This document shows, one piece after another, positions 16,790-26,549 of a stretch of DNA of 64,000 bases. The position numbers and the translations under genes are program-made. The DNA is taken from the NCBI GenBank assembly GCA_050952085.1, contig JBMNKH010000004.1, positions 434,001 through 498,000 of the forward strand. Reading direction: 5' to 3'. Within the stretch, counting starts at the first letter, position 1; each line of letters opens with the position of its first letter. The notes beneath the pieces were generated by a model, which did no database searches, had not been told where the DNA came from, and saw only the letters and a program-made list of their open reading frames with translations. The DNA comes from DTU015 sp012837895 (GTDB lineage: Bacteria > Bacillota > Sulfobacillia > Fermentithermobacillales > Fermentithermobacillaceae).

Positions 16790-17670
16790 GACTCATAGGA
16801 TACATGTTTTCTCAAGCTTTCCGCAGTATATGGCGGAACAAGCTTTCGTCATTCCTTTCTGCGCTTACAACAGGATTCGCCCTTTTTCTGCTTGGGACAA
16901 GTTTCCTGGTCAGCATCAACCTAGGTTTTATGTATCAGATGGCTGAAACTCAGATGGAGATCCAAGCTTATATGAACAAAGAAGCTACTTACTCAGAACT
17001 GGCAAGCGCCGCGACCCAGATACGGGAAATGCCGGGTGTGAGTGAAGTGAAGTTCGTCAGCAAGGAAGACGCCCTGGAAGAACTCAGGGAGATGTTCAAG
17101 GATAAAGCGTCGGTGCTTGATTCACTGGAAGAGGACAACCCCCTCCCGCCTAGCGTCAGGATCAAGACTGTAGGCGCAGAGGAGATTCCCGGCGTGGTGG
17201 AAGCGCTTAAGAGCATTGACGTTGTAGACGATGTAATGTATCAGGAAGAAGTATCAAAGCGGCTTGTGCAAGTAGGCAAAGCCGTGCAATACCTGTCCCT
17301 GGGCGGGATGCTGGTTGTAGGTCTTGTGTCTGTGATGGTCATAGCCAACTCTATCAGGCTTGCTATTGACGCCCGGAGGCAGGAGATCGGGATAATGAAA
17401 CTTGTGGGGGCTACTGACGGTTTCGTGCTGATGCCTTTTCTGTTTGAAGGGATTTTCCTCGGGTTTCTGGGCAGCGCTCTGGGAACAGGGTTTGCCCTTG
17501 GGGCTTACAACTGGGTTGCCGGGAAGATCGCCGAGTTTATACCCTTCATGCCAATAGTAGGGTTGGATAGCAGGTCCATATGGGACATGTTCGGGATAAT
17601 GGCTTTGACAGGTGTCATGGTTGGGCTTACAGGCTCAGCTTTTTCAGTGAGGCGGCATCTTAGAGTCTAG
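16786..17670 (+). CDS. ftsX: FtsX, cell-division ABC permease
   Basis: A 294-residue membrane protein with one N-terminal span (about 22-45), a large extracellular loop (about 50-165), and three C-terminal spans in the MacB-like FtsX domain (VKLVGATDGF-type coupling segment: IGIMKLVGATDGFVLMPF). The extracellular loop recruits the peptidoglycan hydrolase or its activator. It starts TTG 16786, overlapping the ftsE stop by 4 bp. The next gene encodes a coiled-coil LytM protein, its likely partner. Confidence 0.95.
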   Translation: MRLIGYMFSQAFRSIWRNKLSSFLSALTTGFALFLLGTSFLVSINLGFMYQMAETQMEIQAYMNKEATYSELASAATQIREMPGVSEVKFVSKEDALEELREMFKDKASVLDSLEEDNPLPPSVRIKTVGAEEIPGVVEALKSIDVVDDVMYQEEVSKRLVQVGKAVQYLSLGGMLVVGLVSVMVIANSIRLAIDARRQEIGIMKLVGATDGFVLMPFLFEGIFLGFLGSALGTGFALGAYNWVAGKIAEFIPFMPIVGLDSRSIWDMFGIMALTGVMVGLTGSAFSVRRHLRV

Positions 17671-17691
17671 AGTTACCGGAGGCACATACAT

Positions 17692-18843
17692 ATGAGGAGA
17701 GGAAGAACCGTTTATTTCTGCGTGTTTTGCCTGGTTTTGCTGGCATTGGCAGTACACGCCCTTCCGGTTGCCCGGGCAGGCATACTGGATGAGAAATATG
17801 CAGAACTTGAGCAAATGCAGAAAGAGATCGAAGAAACCAGAAAACAAATCGAGGCAAAACGGCGCTCAGAAAGCTCTGTAATCAAGGAACTTGAACAGCT
17901 TGAACTTGAACTTGAACTTGCCCAGAGAGAACTTGACTACCTGCTGGCCAGGATACAGTATCTTGCAGACAGGATAGAAGAAACTGAGAAAGAAATCGCC
18001 GAGGTAGAAAAGAAGACACAAGAAAAAAAGGACCTGTTTTGCGACAGGCTGGTTTGCATGTACAAGGCAGGTAGAACTTCATACCTTGAAGTCCTCCTCG
18101 ACTCAAAGAGCGTATCTGAGTTCATGGCCAGGCTCTATTACCTCCGCGAAATTGCCCAGGACGATGCACGGCTAATAGAAGAATACAAGGCACTCAAGCA
18201 GGAACTCACCGAAAAGAAAGAGATGCTAGAACAAGATGTGCAAGATCTTACGGTGGCAAAGGCCCAGCAAGAGCAAAAGAGGGCTGCAGTTGCCTCCCGC
18301 AGCGCCGACAGGGAGCGGTACTTGGCCCAGATCCAACAGGACCGCAAGCAACTTGAGGAAGCCCTTGACCAAATCGAGCGGGAATCCAAAGCTTTGGAAC
18401 AGGTGATCAGGGATCTACAGGCCCAGGGCCACCAACGTGAGAAGAAGGAAGGGCTTGCCATGATACGCCCTGTTCAAGGCGGCTGGGTAAGCTCTGAATA
18501 CGGCAACAGGTGGCATCCTGTATTGCAGTATTACAGGTTCCATGCCGGCATTGACATTGCGGTGGACAGCGGTGTTCCTATTAAAGCCGCAGAGGATGGT
18601 ACTGTCATCGTGGCCACCAGGGATTCGGGTTACGGGTATTACGTGGTCATAGACCACGGGGGAGGCATATCTACCCTTTACGCCCACTGTTCAAAACTGC
18701 TTGTAAACAAGGGTGACGTGGTGACGCGAGGGCAGACAATCGCCCTGGTAGGGAGCACGGGTATGTCCACAGGCCCCCACCTCCACTTTGAAGTGCGCGT
18801 AAACGGCGCCACAGATGATCCAAGGAAGTGGGTTCAGTTCTAG
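17692..18843 (+). CDS. Coiled-coil M23 (LytM) protein, EnvC-like hydrolase or activator
   Basis: A 383-residue protein with a signal peptide (about 1-28, ending ALPVARAG), then a long coiled coil (about 30-245, rich in E, K and Q), then an M23/LytM domain (about 255-380). The zinc ligands look present (HAGIDIAVDSG; HLHFEV; HCSK), so it may be an active endopeptidase, unlike E. coli EnvC, which is degenerate. Placed directly after ftsEX, it is the probable target of FtsEX control, as for PcsB, CwlO or EnvC elsewhere. A tandem repeat of LELE near residues 68-76 lies in the coil. A terminator follows. Confidence 0.9.
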   Translation: MRRGRTVYFCVFCLVLLALAVHALPVARAGILDEKYAELEQMQKEIEETRKQIEAKRRSESSVIKELEQLELELELAQRELDYLLARIQYLADRIEETEKEIAEVEKKTQEKKDLFCDRLVCMYKAGRTSYLEVLLDSKSVSEFMARLYYLREIAQDDARLIEEYKALKQELTEKKEMLEQDVQDLTVAKAQQEQKRAAVASRSADRERYLAQIQQDRKQLEEALDQIERESKALEQVIRDLQAQGHQREKKEGLAMIRPVQGGWVSSEYGNRWHPVLQYYRFHAGIDIAVDSGVPIKAAEDGTVIVATRDSGYGYYVVIDHGGGISTLYAHCSKLLVNKGDVVTRGQTIALVGSTGMSTGPHLHFEVRVNGATDDPRKWVQF

Positions 18844-18883
18844 GATAGGACGCATAACCAAGCTAAGACCGGAGCATGTTTGG

Positions 18884-18920
18884 GGCTGCCGGCAGTTTCC
18901 GCCTGGCAGCCTGGTTTTTT
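18884..18920 (+). terminator. Intrinsic terminator after ftsEX operon
   Basis: GGCTGCC (18884-18890) pairs with GGCAGCC (18905-18911) and is followed by TGGTTTTTTC with six Ts (18915-18920). The rest of the 274-bp gap up to ctpA holds no other clear element; one GACTAGTC palindrome lies near 19060. Confidence 0.85.
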
Positions 18921-19117
18921 CAACGTGGTGGAATCCGGCCAGCGTCAATATTGCCTCGTGTTTCCGCCATATCACAGCTTGCCTTTGGCCTTGTCAGATA
19001 TAGAAGCGAATCATCCAGATGTGCTAGACTGAATATAACTTAGTCCGGTAGTTTCAGACTAGTCTGTTAGTTTGCTTCCACGTGTGTATCTTGGAAACCA
19101 GGAAAGCGGTGATGTAA

Positions 19118-20242
19118 GTGGATACGATATCCAGGTCAAAGGCGGTAAGGTTATGCATCATCAGTGCTCTTGTAGCGGCCTTGCTAACTGCCGGCCTTGG
19201 CGCATATGCTTTGATACAGTTCACTCCGGTGGGCAAAGTTCTCGGCATTGTACGGCTGCTTGAACAAGCCTACTACAAAGACTTCGACCAGGCACAGGTT
19301 CTGGAGGGCGCCGCCAGGGGCGTTGTGGCAGCCTTGGGCGACCCGTACTCTGTGTATATGACCCAGGAGGAATGGGCTGAGTTCTATATACGCACAAGCG
19401 GCGAGTATTCAGGAATCGGTGTGACCATAACTGAGAAAGACGGCGGGGTATGCATCGTATCGCCTATGAAGGGCACGCCTGCAGAAGCGGCCGGCCTCAG
19501 AGTCAATGATTTCATAATAAAAGTTGACGGTAAGCCTGTATCCAGCAGTGATGAAGCAGCAGCTCTCATCAGGGGGCCTGCAGGCACTGAAGTGGTGATC
19601 ACCATATACCGGGACGGGGATATGTTTGACGTGGCTATTGTAAGGGAAGACATAACCATCCCTGCAGTTGACTACTCCATGAAAGAAGAAGGGATAGGCT
19701 ACATTGAACTAATAACCTTCAACGAGCATTCCAGCTTTGCCATGGCAGAAGCCATGCGTGAACTCGACGCCCAGGGCGCTAAAGCATACATCCTGGACCT
19801 GCGCTACAACGGTGGCGGGTTGCTCGACAGGTGCATCGATATTGCCAGGTTGTTCGTTCCTGAAGGCAATGTGGTGACGGTTAAGGGCAAGTCTTTTGAA
19901 GAAACAAGTTACACCTCCAAGGGGCCCGGGTTGGATAAGCCTTTGTTCGTATTGGTCAACGGGGGAACGGCCAGCGCTTCTGAAATCCTGGCAGGAGCTA
20001 TTCAGGATTACCAGGTGGGAACACTGATAGGCACTACCACTTTCGGCAAAGGCCTGGTGCAGAATTCGTTCAAACTCAAGGACGGTTCTGTTGTAAAAGT
20101 GACCATAGCTGAGTATTTTACTCCTAACGGCCGTTCGATTAATGGCAAAGGGCTTGAGCCGGACATAATGGTAGAAGGGGACGATGAACAGCTGGCCAAA
20201 GCTGTTGAACTGGCCAGGGCTGAGCTTTCAGGAGCGTCGTAA
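19118..20242 (+). CDS. Carboxyl-terminal processing protease (S41, CtpA/CtpB type)
   Basis: A 374-residue protein with an N-terminal signal anchor (about 12-32), a PDZ domain (about 95-175: GIGVTITEKDGGVCIVSPMKGTPAEAAGL) and an S41 protease domain. The catalytic serine is in GGTASASEIL and the lysine in TTFGKGLVQ, both intact. These serine proteases with a Ser-Lys dyad cleave exported proteins near the C-terminus. GTG 19118 is the likely start. In B. subtilis ctpB neighbours ftsEX and minJ, and this locus repeats that grouping. Regulated intramembrane signalling is one known CtpB role, but the substrate here is unknown. Confidence 0.92.
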   Translation: MDTISRSKAVRLCIISALVAALLTAGLGAYALIQFTPVGKVLGIVRLLEQAYYKDFDQAQVLEGAARGVVAALGDPYSVYMTQEEWAEFYIRTSGEYSGIGVTITEKDGGVCIVSPMKGTPAEAAGLRVNDFIIKVDGKPVSSSDEAAALIRGPAGTEVVITIYRDGDMFDVAIVREDITIPAVDYSMKEEGIGYIELITFNEHSSFAMAEAMRELDAQGAKAYILDLRYNGGGLLDRCIDIARLFVPEGNVVTVKGKSFEETSYTSKGPGLDKPLFVLVNGGTASASEILAGAIQDYQVGTLIGTTTFGKGLVQNSFKLKDGSVVKVTIAEYFTPNGRSINGKGLEPDIMVEGDDEQLAKAVELARAELSGAS

Positions 20243-20273
20243 TCCAGGCACTTGTACGAAAGGGGCAATAGGT

Positions 20274-21557
20274 GTGGGCCCTCTGTTTGAGCTGGTTAAA
20301 TCGGTTTTGCGTTCGTACCCGGGCATATTCTCGAACGCAGCTGTTGATGTGCTTTACCTTGTGGTGCTGGGGTTGATTGCCAGCCAGTATGCAAGGATCC
20401 AGCGGACTGAGGAAAAGCTGTACGGGACGGCGTCAAACAAAGCTTTTTGGCAGACACTCACTGCGGTTGGGCTAGGATTGCTCGGAGGGCTTCTTGCCAG
20501 CTTGTTGCTGGTGTTTGTCGGTGTGTCTGTAACAGACAGCGGCATTGCGTATTTGATGCCTGTTGCCCTGGTTCTCTACCTGTTCAGTCCCAGGCTGCTC
20601 TGCTTTTCTTATGCAGGTGGGCTTGCTGCCTTAAGTCATTTGATATTCGGATGGCCTAAGGTGAATGTACCCGCCTTAATGGCGCTTGTAGCTTGCCTCC
20701 ATGCTGCAGAAGCTTTTCTTATCCTGCTGTCAGGGCACACATGCTCCACCCCGCTGTACCTTTCCCATGAGAACGGGGAGGTGGTGGGCGGTTTCGCTTT
20801 GCAGCGGTTCTGGCCCATCCCCCTGATAGTGTTGTTTCTGATTAAGGTGCCTGACCTGTCACAGGTGCCTGACTTGATATATTTGCCCGACTGGTGGCCG
20901 CTGATCAAGGCACCTGACATTCCTGGCCCTGGCGAGCCTGTATTCGCCATGATGCCCATAATAGCTGCCCTCGGCTACGGGGATATTGCCCTAGCCAGGA
21001 ATCCCAGGGATAAGGCGAAAGTCACCTCAAAGAACCTCGTGTTGTTCAGCATAATACTTCTTATCCTATCGGTTGCGGCGTCAAAGTGGCAGCTGTTTGC
21101 ATGGGTAGCTACCCTTTTTGCCCCTATCGGCCATGAGATAGTCATCAGGGCAGGGCTCCGTGAGGAGTACGGGCAAAAGCCAATGTATACGCCTGTTGAG
21201 GAAGGTGTGTTACTGCTGGACGTGGCAGAAGGCAGTCCCGCAAGGGACGCAGGCCTAAGGAGTGGCAACGTGATCCGCCTGGTCAACGATGTACAGATAA
21301 GCGACAGGCGTTCGCTTGAAGCTGCCCTTGAGGGCACATCCGGGCCTCTTACCTTGTGGATTTCCGAATCCCGTGAAAGCGGAGAACTGCGCAGGGCAGA
21401 AGTGCACCGGGAATCTGACGAAGCGCTGGGACTTATCCCTGTACCCCAACCTGACGACAAGGCTATGGCCGGGTCCAGTCATGAAGGTCCCCTGCTCAGG
21501 TTCATCAGGAACATGATAAGGGGCAAGGATGACAACGGGCAGGATTCTGACAAATAG
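20274..21557 (+). CDS. MinJ-like polytopic PDZ membrane protein
   Basis: About 427 residues: six or more membrane segments over the first 300 residues, then a C-terminal PDZ-like domain (about 305-385: VEEGVLLLDVAEGSPARDAGLRSGNVI) and a basic tail. Architecture and position after ctpA and ftsEX match B. subtilis MinJ (YvjD), which links DivIVA to MinD at cell poles. Overall conservation with MinJ is judged by layout only. GTG 20274 with AAAGGGG upstream is the likely start. Confidence 0.65.
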   Translation: MGPLFELVKSVLRSYPGIFSNAAVDVLYLVVLGLIASQYARIQRTEEKLYGTASNKAFWQTLTAVGLGLLGGLLASLLLVFVGVSVTDSGIAYLMPVALVLYLFSPRLLCFSYAGGLAALSHLIFGWPKVNVPALMALVACLHAAEAFLILLSGHTCSTPLYLSHENGEVVGGFALQRFWPIPLIVLFLIKVPDLSQVPDLIYLPDWWPLIKAPDIPGPGEPVFAMMPIIAALGYGDIALARNPRDKAKVTSKNLVLFSIILLILSVAASKWQLFAWVATLFAPIGHEIVIRAGLREEYGQKPMYTPVEEGVLLLDVAEGSPARDAGLRSGNVIRLVNDVQISDRRSLEAALEGTSGPLTLWISESRESGELRRAEVHRESDEALGLIPVPQPDDKAMAGSSHEGPLLRFIRNMIRGKDDNGQDSDK

Positions 21558-21599
21558 CAGGTCATGGCGGTTTTCAACTGTATCCCTCCAGACATATAT

Positions 21600-21613
21600 A
21601 GAACATTTGATTG
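21600..21613 (+). promoter_or_regulatory. Degenerate LexA-box-like site overlapping uvrB -35
   Basis: AGAACATTTGATTG resembles the Gram-positive LexA box (CGAAC-N4-GTTCG): one half-site, GAAC, is intact and the other is degenerate (GATT). It overlaps the -35 of the uvrB promoter, where a repressor would act. The match is weak. Confidence 0.3.
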
Positions 21614-21635
21614 CATTGTCCCGTGAAGTTATAAT
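21607..21635 (+). promoter_or_regulatory. uvrB promoter
   Basis: TTGATT (21607-21612), exactly 17 bp, then a perfect TATAAT (21630-21635). Initiation near 21642 would leave only about 14 nt before ATG 21656, just enough for the GGAGG ribosome site. Confidence 0.75.
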
Positions 21636-21655
21636 GAGTGAACGGAGGAATGGCA

Positions 21656-23671
21656 ATGCGATCATTTGAACTGATATCTGAATTTACTCCCAAAGGGGAC
21701 CAGCCTGAAGCTATCGAGACTTTGATTTCAGGGGTAAAGCAAGGCCACAAGCATCAGATTTTGCTTGGGGTAACCGGATCAGGAAAGACCTTTACCGTTG
21801 CCAATGTCGTAGCCAGGCTTAACCGGCCCACTTTGGTGATTTCACATAACAAGATCCTGGCAGCCCAGCTTGCAACTGAGTTCAAGCACTTTTTCCCGGA
21901 CAACGCAGTGGAGTATTTCGTGAGTTACTATGACTACTACCAGCCTGAGGCGTACTTACCTCAAACTGATACCTATATAGAAAAAGATGCGATGATCAAT
22001 GAAGAGATCGACAAGCTCAGGCACTCTGCAACATGCGCCCTTTTTGAGCGGCGGGATGTGCTGGTTGTGGCCAGCGTGTCGTGTATATACGGTTTGGGCT
22101 CCCCTGAAGACTACAGGGACCTGGGGTTGTCCTTACGCACAGGGATGGTCAGGGATCGTGATGCGATTCTCAGGCGGCTTGTGGATATCCAGTATACCCG
22201 GAACGATATCGACTTCCAGCGGGGCACTTTCAGGGTAAGAGGCGACACCATCGAAATCTTCCCGGCAGGCTATTCTGACACGGCTGTACGGGTTGAACTG
22301 TTTGGGGATGAAATCGAAAGGCTGCTTGAGTTTGAAGTGCTCACAGGCAGGGCGCTTTCAGAGATGAACCACATCATGATTTACCCGGCTAAGCACCATG
22401 TGGTGAAAGATGAGAAGATGCGTGACGCCATCAGCTCTATTGAAGAAGAACTCCACCACAGGCTCAAAGAACTGAGGGATCAGGGCAAGATACTTGAAGC
22501 ATACCGGTTGGAGCAACGTACAAGGTTTGACCTGGAAATGCTCGAAGAAATGGGGTATTGTCCCGGGATTGAAAACTATTCGCGGCACCTTACCGGGCGG
22601 GCGCCGGGCCAGCCCCCCTATACCCTCCTGGACTTCTTTCCTGAAGATTTCCTGGTTGTAATAGACGAATCCCACGTGACCATTCCCCAGATCCGGGCAA
22701 TGTATGCAGGGGATCGTTCAAGGAAAGAATCACTGGTGAACTACGGCTTCAGGCTGCCGTCAGCTTTCGACAACAGGCCCCTTACTTTTGACGAGTTCAT
22801 GGACAAGGTCGGGCTGGTGATATACGTATCTGCCACGCCTGGCGATTTTGAACTTGAGAGGGCAACCCAGATTGCAGAGCAAGTAGTAAGGCCTACAGGG
22901 CTGGTTGACCCCGTGGTGGAAGTGAGGCCTGTCAAGAACCAGATAGATGACTTGATCGGTGAAGTACGGAAGGTCGTAGCCAGGAATGAACGGGTCTTGG
23001 TTACCACCTTAACCAAACGGATGGCTGAAGACCTGACAGAATATTTGCGTGAAATCGGGCTCAAAGTAAGGTACATGCACTCTGATGTTGAAACCATAGA
23101 AAGAATGGAAATTATCAGGGACTTGCGCCTGGGAGTATTTGATGTGCTAATAGGGATAAACCTTCTCAGGGAAGGGCTGGACCTGCCTGAAGTGTCTCTG
23201 GTTTGCATACTTGACGCTGACAAAGAAGGCTTTCTCAGGTCTGAGACTTCGCTGATACAGACTATCGGCCGGGCTGCAAGAAATGTAAACAGCAAGGTCA
23301 TAATGTATGCAGATACCATCACCGGTTCCATGGAGCGGGCGATCAAAGAAACAGAGCGGCGCAGGACCAAACAAACTTTATATAATCAAAAGCACGGGAT
23401 TGTTCCACAGACCGTCCAAAAGCAAATTCACGATGTAATCCAACACGGCAAGCCCCTAGAGCCTGAAGCTGTACTCAAAGACAAGAGTTTTGATGAGATT
23501 CCAAAGCAAGCTGTGCCAGAGCTTATCGCTGAGCTCATGGCGGAAATGAAACAAGCTTCATCGAACCTTGAATTTGAAAGGGCGGCACTGCTGAGGGACA
23601 TGATATTTGAACTAGAGAAGCAAATAGACAAGCCTTCCAAGCTAAGGAGACGCAAAGATGCAAAACGGTAA
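21656..23671 (+). CDS. uvrB: UvrB, excinuclease ABC subunit B
   Basis: A 671-residue UvrB. It has Walker A GVTGSGKT, the beta-hairpin region (YYDYYQPEAYLP) that probes for damage, helicase motifs (VVIDESHVTIPQ; TIGRAARN) and a C-terminal UVR domain (about 620-660) that contacts UvrC. With UvrA it verifies lesions in nucleotide excision repair. ATG 21656 is 7 nt after GGAGG; the in-frame ATG 21650 is too close. It overlaps uvrA by 14 bp. Confidence 0.98.
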   Translation: MRSFELISEFTPKGDQPEAIETLISGVKQGHKHQILLGVTGSGKTFTVANVVARLNRPTLVISHNKILAAQLATEFKHFFPDNAVEYFVSYYDYYQPEAYLPQTDTYIEKDAMINEEIDKLRHSATCALFERRDVLVVASVSCIYGLGSPEDYRDLGLSLRTGMVRDRDAILRRLVDIQYTRNDIDFQRGTFRVRGDTIEIFPAGYSDTAVRVELFGDEIERLLEFEVLTGRALSEMNHIMIYPAKHHVVKDEKMRDAISSIEEELHHRLKELRDQGKILEAYRLEQRTRFDLEMLEEMGYCPGIENYSRHLTGRAPGQPPYTLLDFFPEDFLVVIDESHVTIPQIRAMYAGDRSRKESLVNYGFRLPSAFDNRPLTFDEFMDKVGLVIYVSATPGDFELERATQIAEQVVRPTGLVDPVVEVRPVKNQIDDLIGEVRKVVARNERVLVTTLTKRMAEDLTEYLREIGLKVRYMHSDVETIERMEIIRDLRLGVFDVLIGINLLREGLDLPEVSLVCILDADKEGFLRSETSLIQTIGRAARNVNSKVIMYADTITGSMERAIKETERRRTKQTLYNQKHGIVPQTVQKQIHDVIQHGKPLEPEAVLKDKSFDEIPKQAVPELIAELMAEMKQASSNLEFERAALLRDMIFELEKQIDKPSKLRRRKDAKR

Positions 23672-26549
23672 GCTGGTAATTGAGGGTGCGCGACAGCATA
23701 ACCTTAAGAACATAAACCTGGAGATTCCCAGGAACACCTTGACGGTGATAACAGGGCTGTCGGGTTCAGGGAAGAGTTCCCTGGCTTTCGACACCATATA
23801 TGCCGAGGGCCAGAGACGGTACGTTGAATCCCTGTCTGCTTACGCCAGGCAGTTCCTGGGGCTTATGAACAAACCTGACGTGGACCGGATAGAAGGGTTG
23901 TCGCCGGCCATTTCAATAGACCAGAAGGCAGGCAGCCGCAACCCGCGCTCTACTGTGGCCACGGTCACTGAGATATATGACTACCTCAGGCTTCTGTACG
24001 CCAGGATTGGGCATCCCCACTGCCCCCAATGCGGCAAGCCTGTTTCCCAGCAGACGGTGGATCAAATCGCAGATCAGGTGTTGTCCTTGCCTGAAGGAAC
24101 CCGGTTTTCGGTGTTAGCTCCACTGGTGGTAGGGAGAAAAGGCGAATACAGCAAGGTCTTTGATGATATCCAAAAGGCAGGCTTCATAAGAGCCAGGGTG
24201 GACGGTGTTACTGCAGAGGTTTCAGAGTTCGTGGGGAAACGGTTGTCCAGGCATCAGAAGCACACTATAGAAGCCGTGGTTGACAGGTTGATAATCAGGG
24301 ATGGTATCAGGCCACGCCTTATCGACTCTATTGAAACTGCCATATCGTTTTCAGGGAACCTGGTGGTTATCGAAGTGTTTGGCGAAGACAAGCGGGACCT
24401 GATATTCAGCCAGACCTTGTCATGCCCTGATTGCGGCATCTCTATCCCGGAACTTGAACCCAGGTTGTTCTCATTCAACAGCCCCTTTGGAGCGTGTCCG
24501 GATTGTAACGGCCTGGGTGTCAACATGGAACTTGATCCTGACATGATCATTCCCGATAAGAGGAAGTCGATTTCCGACGGCGCAGTAGCGCCGCGGAACG
24601 GTACTCCAGACAGCTACTACTATCAACTGCTGGAGGCTGTTGCTGACTATTTTGGCTTTTCCACAGATACGCCCATACAAGATCTGTCGCCTGAACATGT
24701 ACATATCATCTTGTACGGAGCTCCTGACCACAAGATCCCGTTCCATTACGAAAACAGGTACGGCAGGATGTATGACCGCGCAGTTACTTACTCAGGAGTG
24801 ATAGCCAACCTTGAAAGGCGGTACAAGCAGACGTCAAGCAATTACATCCGCCAGTGGATTGAAGGGTTCATGGCAACTGTGCCCTGCAATGTGTGCAACG
24901 GGCAGCGGCTCAAGCCTGAAGCCTTGGCGGTTACTGTAGGCGGGCTCAACATAGCTCAACTTACCGGCATGTCGTGTGAAAGGGCGCTTGAGTTCATCCG
25001 GGGGCTAAAGCTGACGCAGCGTGAAACCCTTATCGCCCGGCAGATAATAAAGGAACTCGGCGCACGTCTGGAGTTCCTCCTAAACGTGGGTCTTGGCTAC
25101 CTTACTCTAGACAGGCAGGCAGGCAGTCTCTCAGGCGGCGAAGCCCAGAGGATACGCCTTGCAACCCAGATTGGCTCTGGCCTGGTAGGGGTGCTCTATG
25201 TGTTAGATGAGCCCAGCATCGGGCTTCACGCCAGGGATAACGGGAAACTCTTGGGCACCTTGGAGCGGTTGCGAGATCTGGGCAATACAGTAATCGTGGT
25301 GGAACATGACGAAGAAACAATCAGGTCTGCTGACTACGTAGTAGATATCGGGCCCGGTGCAGGCAAAGACGGGGGCCATGTTGTAGTAGCAGGATCCGTA
25401 GCCGATGTGATGAACTGCCAGGATTCGCTCACAGGGGCGTATCTTTCAGGCAAGAAGGAAATCCCCGTTCCCAAGGAGCGGCGTACCTCAGATAGGTTCA
25501 TAAAGATCGTAGGGGCCCGTGAGCACAACCTGAAAAACATAGACGTGAGAATCCCCTTGGGCGTGTTTACGTGTGTTACAGGAGTGTCGGGTTCGGGCAA
25601 GAGCACCCTGGTAGACATTATCCTCCACAGGAAACTGGCTTCAGCATTACACGGGGCCAGGGAACGGGCAGGTGACCATGACGGGATCGAGGGAGTTGAA
25701 CAGTTGGAGAAAGTGATAAACATAGACCAGTCGCCCATCGGCCGCACCCCAAGATCGAACCCTGCTACATATACAGGTGTTTTCACTGACATCCGGCAGC
25801 TTTACGCCATGACGCCTGAAGCTAAGATGAGAGGTTACAAACCCGGCAGATTCAGTTTCAACGTGAAAGGCGGCAGGTGCGAGGCGTGCAAAGGCGATGG
25901 TATTCTCCGCATCGAGATGCAGTTTCTTCCCGATGTATATGTGCCCTGCGAGGTGTGCCACGGGAAGCGGTACAACAGCCAGACACTTGAGGTGAAATAC
26001 AGGGGCAAGACGATAGCTGATGTACTTGACATGACAGTCGAAGAAGCGCTTGAGTTCTTTAAGAACGTGCCTGTGATCCAACGCAAACTAAAGACGCTGT
26101 TCGACGTAGGGTTGGGGTATATAAAGCTGGGACAGCCTGCAACCACCTTGTCAGGCGGCGAAGCCCAACGGGTAAAGCTGGCATCTGAGCTGTCCAGGCG
26201 GGGCAACGAGAAAACCCTGTACATCCTGGATGAGCCCACTACAGGACTTCACTTTGAAGATGTGCGTAAACTCCTGAACATATTGCAGCGGTTGGTAGAT
26301 GCAGGCAGCACCGTGGTTGTAATCGAACATAACCTGGATGTGATCAAGACTGCAGACCACATAATCGACCTGGGGCCTGAAGGCGGGGAGAAAGGCGGGT
26401 TTGTAGTTGCCGAGGGCACTCCCGAAGAAGTAGCTGCATGTCCCTCTTCATACACAGGCCAATACCTCAAGCACGTACTCAGCGTACTGTCTCCCCTTCA
26501 ACCAGCCGCAGCTAGTGGGATGACGGAGGCCGGCGGGGATGAAACCTAG
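23658..26549 (+). CDS. uvrA: UvrA, excinuclease ABC subunit A
   Basis: A 963-residue tandem ABC ATPase. Two Walker A motifs (GLSGSGKSS and GVSGSGKST), two LSGGEAQR signatures and CxxC zinc modules (CPQCG; CPDCG...CPDCNGLG; CEAC..C..C) are visible. UvrA dimers locate damage and load UvrB. The start lies inside the uvrB end and the stop overlaps uvrC by 11 bp, so all three Uvr subunits are translated from one message. Confidence 0.98.
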   Translation: MQNGKLVIEGARQHNLKNINLEIPRNTLTVITGLSGSGKSSLAFDTIYAEGQRRYVESLSAYARQFLGLMNKPDVDRIEGLSPAISIDQKAGSRNPRSTVATVTEIYDYLRLLYARIGHPHCPQCGKPVSQQTVDQIADQVLSLPEGTRFSVLAPLVVGRKGEYSKVFDDIQKAGFIRARVDGVTAEVSEFVGKRLSRHQKHTIEAVVDRLIIRDGIRPRLIDSIETAISFSGNLVVIEVFGEDKRDLIFSQTLSCPDCGISIPELEPRLFSFNSPFGACPDCNGLGVNMELDPDMIIPDKRKSISDGAVAPRNGTPDSYYYQLLEAVADYFGFSTDTPIQDLSPEHVHIILYGAPDHKIPFHYENRYGRMYDRAVTYSGVIANLERRYKQTSSNYIRQWIEGFMATVPCNVCNGQRLKPEALAVTVGGLNIAQLTGMSCERALEFIRGLKLTQRETLIARQIIKELGARLEFLLNVGLGYLTLDRQAGSLSGGEAQRIRLATQIGSGLVGVLYVLDEPSIGLHARDNGKLLGTLERLRDLGNTVIVVEHDEETIRSADYVVDIGPGAGKDGGHVVVAGSVADVMNCQDSLTGAYLSGKKEIPVPKERRTSDRFIKIVGAREHNLKNIDVRIPLGVFTCVTGVSGSGKSTLVDIILHRKLASALHGARERAGDHDGIEGVEQLEKVINIDQSPIGRTPRSNPATYTGVFTDIRQLYAMTPEAKMRGYKPGRFSFNVKGGRCEACKGDGILRIEMQFLPDVYVPCEVCHGKRYNSQTLEVKYRGKTIADVLDMTVEEALEFFKNVPVIQRKLKTLFDVGLGYIKLGQPATTLSGGEAQRVKLASELSRRGNEKTLYILDEPTTGLHFEDVRKLLNILQRLVDAGSTVVVIEHNLDVIKTADHIIDLGPEGGEKGGFVVAEGTPEEVAACPSSYTGQYLKHVLSVLSPLQPAAASGMTEAGGDET

